Of a DNA stretch of 15,157 bases, positions 14,373 through 15,157 are shown in pieces. This DNA comes from Pseudomonadota bacterium (GTDB lineage: Bacteria; Pseudomonadota; Alphaproteobacteria; ATCC43930; CGMCC-115725): assembly GCA_021790295.1 (NCBI GenBank), contig JAJYIC010000005.1:1-15157 (forward strand), in the 5' to 3' direction. Position numbers and translations under genes: made by a program. Each line of letters begins with the position of its first letter. Positions within the stretch are counted from its first letter, which is position 1. Below the pieces are notes generated by a model. That model was not told the origin of the DNA. It ran no database searches and worked only from the letters and a program-made list of their open reading frames with translations.

Positions 14373-14761
14373 CGCCCTACCTCGATAAAGCCTTCGCCCG
14401 CCAATGGCGGGGCATAGAGAACGATGACCTCGAGCACCTCTTGCGAAACCACTTTGACTTCATGGACGAGGCCCGGGGGGATGCGGATCACCGTCCCCGG
14501 CCCGCAACGCCTTTCCCCCTCTTCGCCGAGGCGGACCAAAGCCTCGCCTTTGAGGATATAGACGATCTGCGCCTCGTTGCGGTGAAAGTGGGGGCTTGCT
14601 TGCCCTCCGGGCTCGATGCGGCCGAGGATCATCTCGCAGCCGGCGCCGAATTCGCGACCCAAAAGCCTGCGGTTGACGGTGCCGCTGTGGGCGGGAGGGG
14701 AATAAGCGGGAAGATCGGACAGCGTTTCGATCAAGAGCGGCGTCGACTGAGGTTCGGGCAT
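14369..14761 (-). CDS. Small single-domain cupin protein
   Basis: The 130-residue protein has one conserved cupin_2 barrel. Motif 1 is H58-F-H60 with Q65 in the place of the usual metal-binding Glu, then G72. Motif 2 is PPGLVH, with H100 as the fourth ligand. Gln at the third position occurs in other metal-binding cupins, so a metal site remains likely. There is no signal peptide, so it is cytoplasmic. Function could be an isomerase, a dioxygenase-like enzyme or a small-molecule-binding accessory protein. Only its coupling to the CoA-transferase (ATGA overlap) gives a hint. The Shine-Dalgarno is GAGAGAAG just before ATG 14761. The gene is divergent from arsC across 110 bp. Confidence 0.88.
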   Translation of the reverse strand: MPEPQSTPLLIETLSDLPAYSPPAHSGTVNRRLLGREFGAGCEMILGRIEPGGQASPHFHRNEAQIVYILKGEALVRLGEEGERRCGPGTVIRIPPGLVHEVKVVSQEVLEVIVLYAPPLAGEGFIEVGR

Positions 14762-14775
14762 CGGCTTCTCTCGTT

Positions 14776-14801
14776 CTAAAGTGGCGCGCTAAAGTGGCGC
14801 G
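14776..14801. repeat. Perfect 13-bp tandem direct repeat in the cupin/arsC divergent spacer
   Basis: CTAAAGTGGCGCG occurs twice head to tail at 14776-14788 and 14789-14801, and a partial TCTAAAG recurs at 14822-14828. It lies 15 nt before the cupin ATG and 71 nt before the arsC ATG, where a regulator could bind. It may equally be a simple slippage duplication. Confidence 0.75.
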
Positions 14802-14871
14802 CGCCTCTTCTCGGCCTCCAGTCTAAAGGGAAAGGCGCGAGGGAGGCGAGAGCGGCGGGAGGAGAACCGAG

Positions 14872-15157
14872 ATGGCATTGATCTTCTACCACAACCCGCG
14901 CTGCAACACTTCGCGCAAGGCGCTCGCGCTTTTGCGCGAACGGGGCCTCGAACCAGAGATCGTCGAATATCTGAAGACCCCTTACACCAAGGCTCGGCTC
15001 AAGGAGATCCTCGCGCGCCTCGAGCTTCCGGCGCGCGCGCTTTTGCGCAAAAAGGAAGCGGGCGCCGCCGGCATCGACCCCAAGGCCGAGGGCGAAGAGG
15101 CGCTGATCGAAGCGATGGCGAAAAACCCGATCCTCGTCGAGCGCCCGATCCTCATAT
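14872..15157 (+). CDS. arsC: ArsC-family arsenate reductase (glutaredoxin-dependent type), right-truncated
   Basis: Ninety-five codons are visible. The gene runs off the right edge, and full ArsC proteins are about 115-140 residues. It would reduce arsenate to arsenite using glutathione/glutaredoxin. ATG 14872 has GGAGGAG (14858-14864) 7 nt upstream. The opening FYHNPRC11NTSRKAL matches ArsC, with C11 as catalytic cysteine. R59 (ALLRKKEAG) and R91 (ILVERPIL) match two of the three oxyanion-binding arginines of the E. coli R773 enzyme. The third would lie beyond the window. No arsR, arsB or acr3 is visible, so a general Spx/YffB-like role is not excluded, although the RPIL and LLRK blocks favour ArsC. 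Confidence 0.9.
   Translation, partial: MALIFYHNPRCNTSRKALALLRERGLEPEIVEYLKTPYTKARLKEILARLELPARALLRKKEAGAAGIDPKAEGEEALIEAMAKNPILVERPILI

Overview
This is a GC-rich, gene-dense bacterial chromosomal segment with central-metabolism genes on both strands. It most resembles an alphaproteobacterium, probably of the Hyphomicrobiales (Rhizobiales/Beijerinckia/Bradyrhizobium side). This is an inference from three things: the fused transaldolase/phosphoglucose isomerase, the short 6-phosphogluconate dehydrogenase, and the soluble class III adenylate cyclase with a type of N-terminal region common in rhizobia. No rRNA or tRNA marker is present, so the placement is tentative. No phage, IS element, CRISPR array or defence system was seen.

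Left part (1-3085). The window opens inside a plus-strand gene whose last 138 codons are a proline-rich tandem repeat (stop at 415-417). Convergent to it is a zinc-ribbon, threonine-synthase-like PLP enzyme (1581-436, minus). Divergent from that enzyme is folD (1723-2610, plus), the bifunctional tetrahydrofolate C1 enzyme. A small exported two-cysteine protein follows (2714-2992), and then a strong intrinsic terminator (3058-3085).

Centre (11503-3091, minus strand). One long, tightly packed operon encodes nearly the whole pentose phosphate pathway, in the order tal-pgi fusion, gnd, zwf, rpe, pgl, rpiA, and a Cof-type HAD phosphatase. Gaps are 3-40 nt, and the last two junctions are 4-nt start/stop overlaps (GTGA, ATGA). 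Together the products convert fructose-6-P to glucose-6-P (Pgi), oxidise it to ribulose-5-P and CO2 (Zwf, Pgl, Gnd), and interconvert the pentose phosphates (Rpe, RpiA) and sugar phosphates (Tal). Only transketolase is missing from the window. The HAD enzyme is the one member without a textbook role in the pathway.

Right part (11504-15157). A 289-bp divergent spacer with three GCGCC-type inverted repeats separates the operon from a plus-strand adenylate cyclase that has all class III catalytic residues. Convergent to the cyclase is a two-gene minus-strand unit, a cupin followed by a CaiB/BaiF-type CoA-transferase with the conserved Asp169, again with an ATGA overlap. A 110-bp divergent spacer with a perfect 13-bp tandem repeat leads to an ArsC-family reductase that runs off the right edge.

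Most of the window is recognisable metabolism. The parts that deserve a second look are the HAD protein coupled to rpiA, the acidic residue in the 6PGDH nucleotide pocket (suggesting NAD+), the proline-rich repeat tail, the tandem repeat before arsC, the small secreted protein, and the cupin/CoA-transferase pair.
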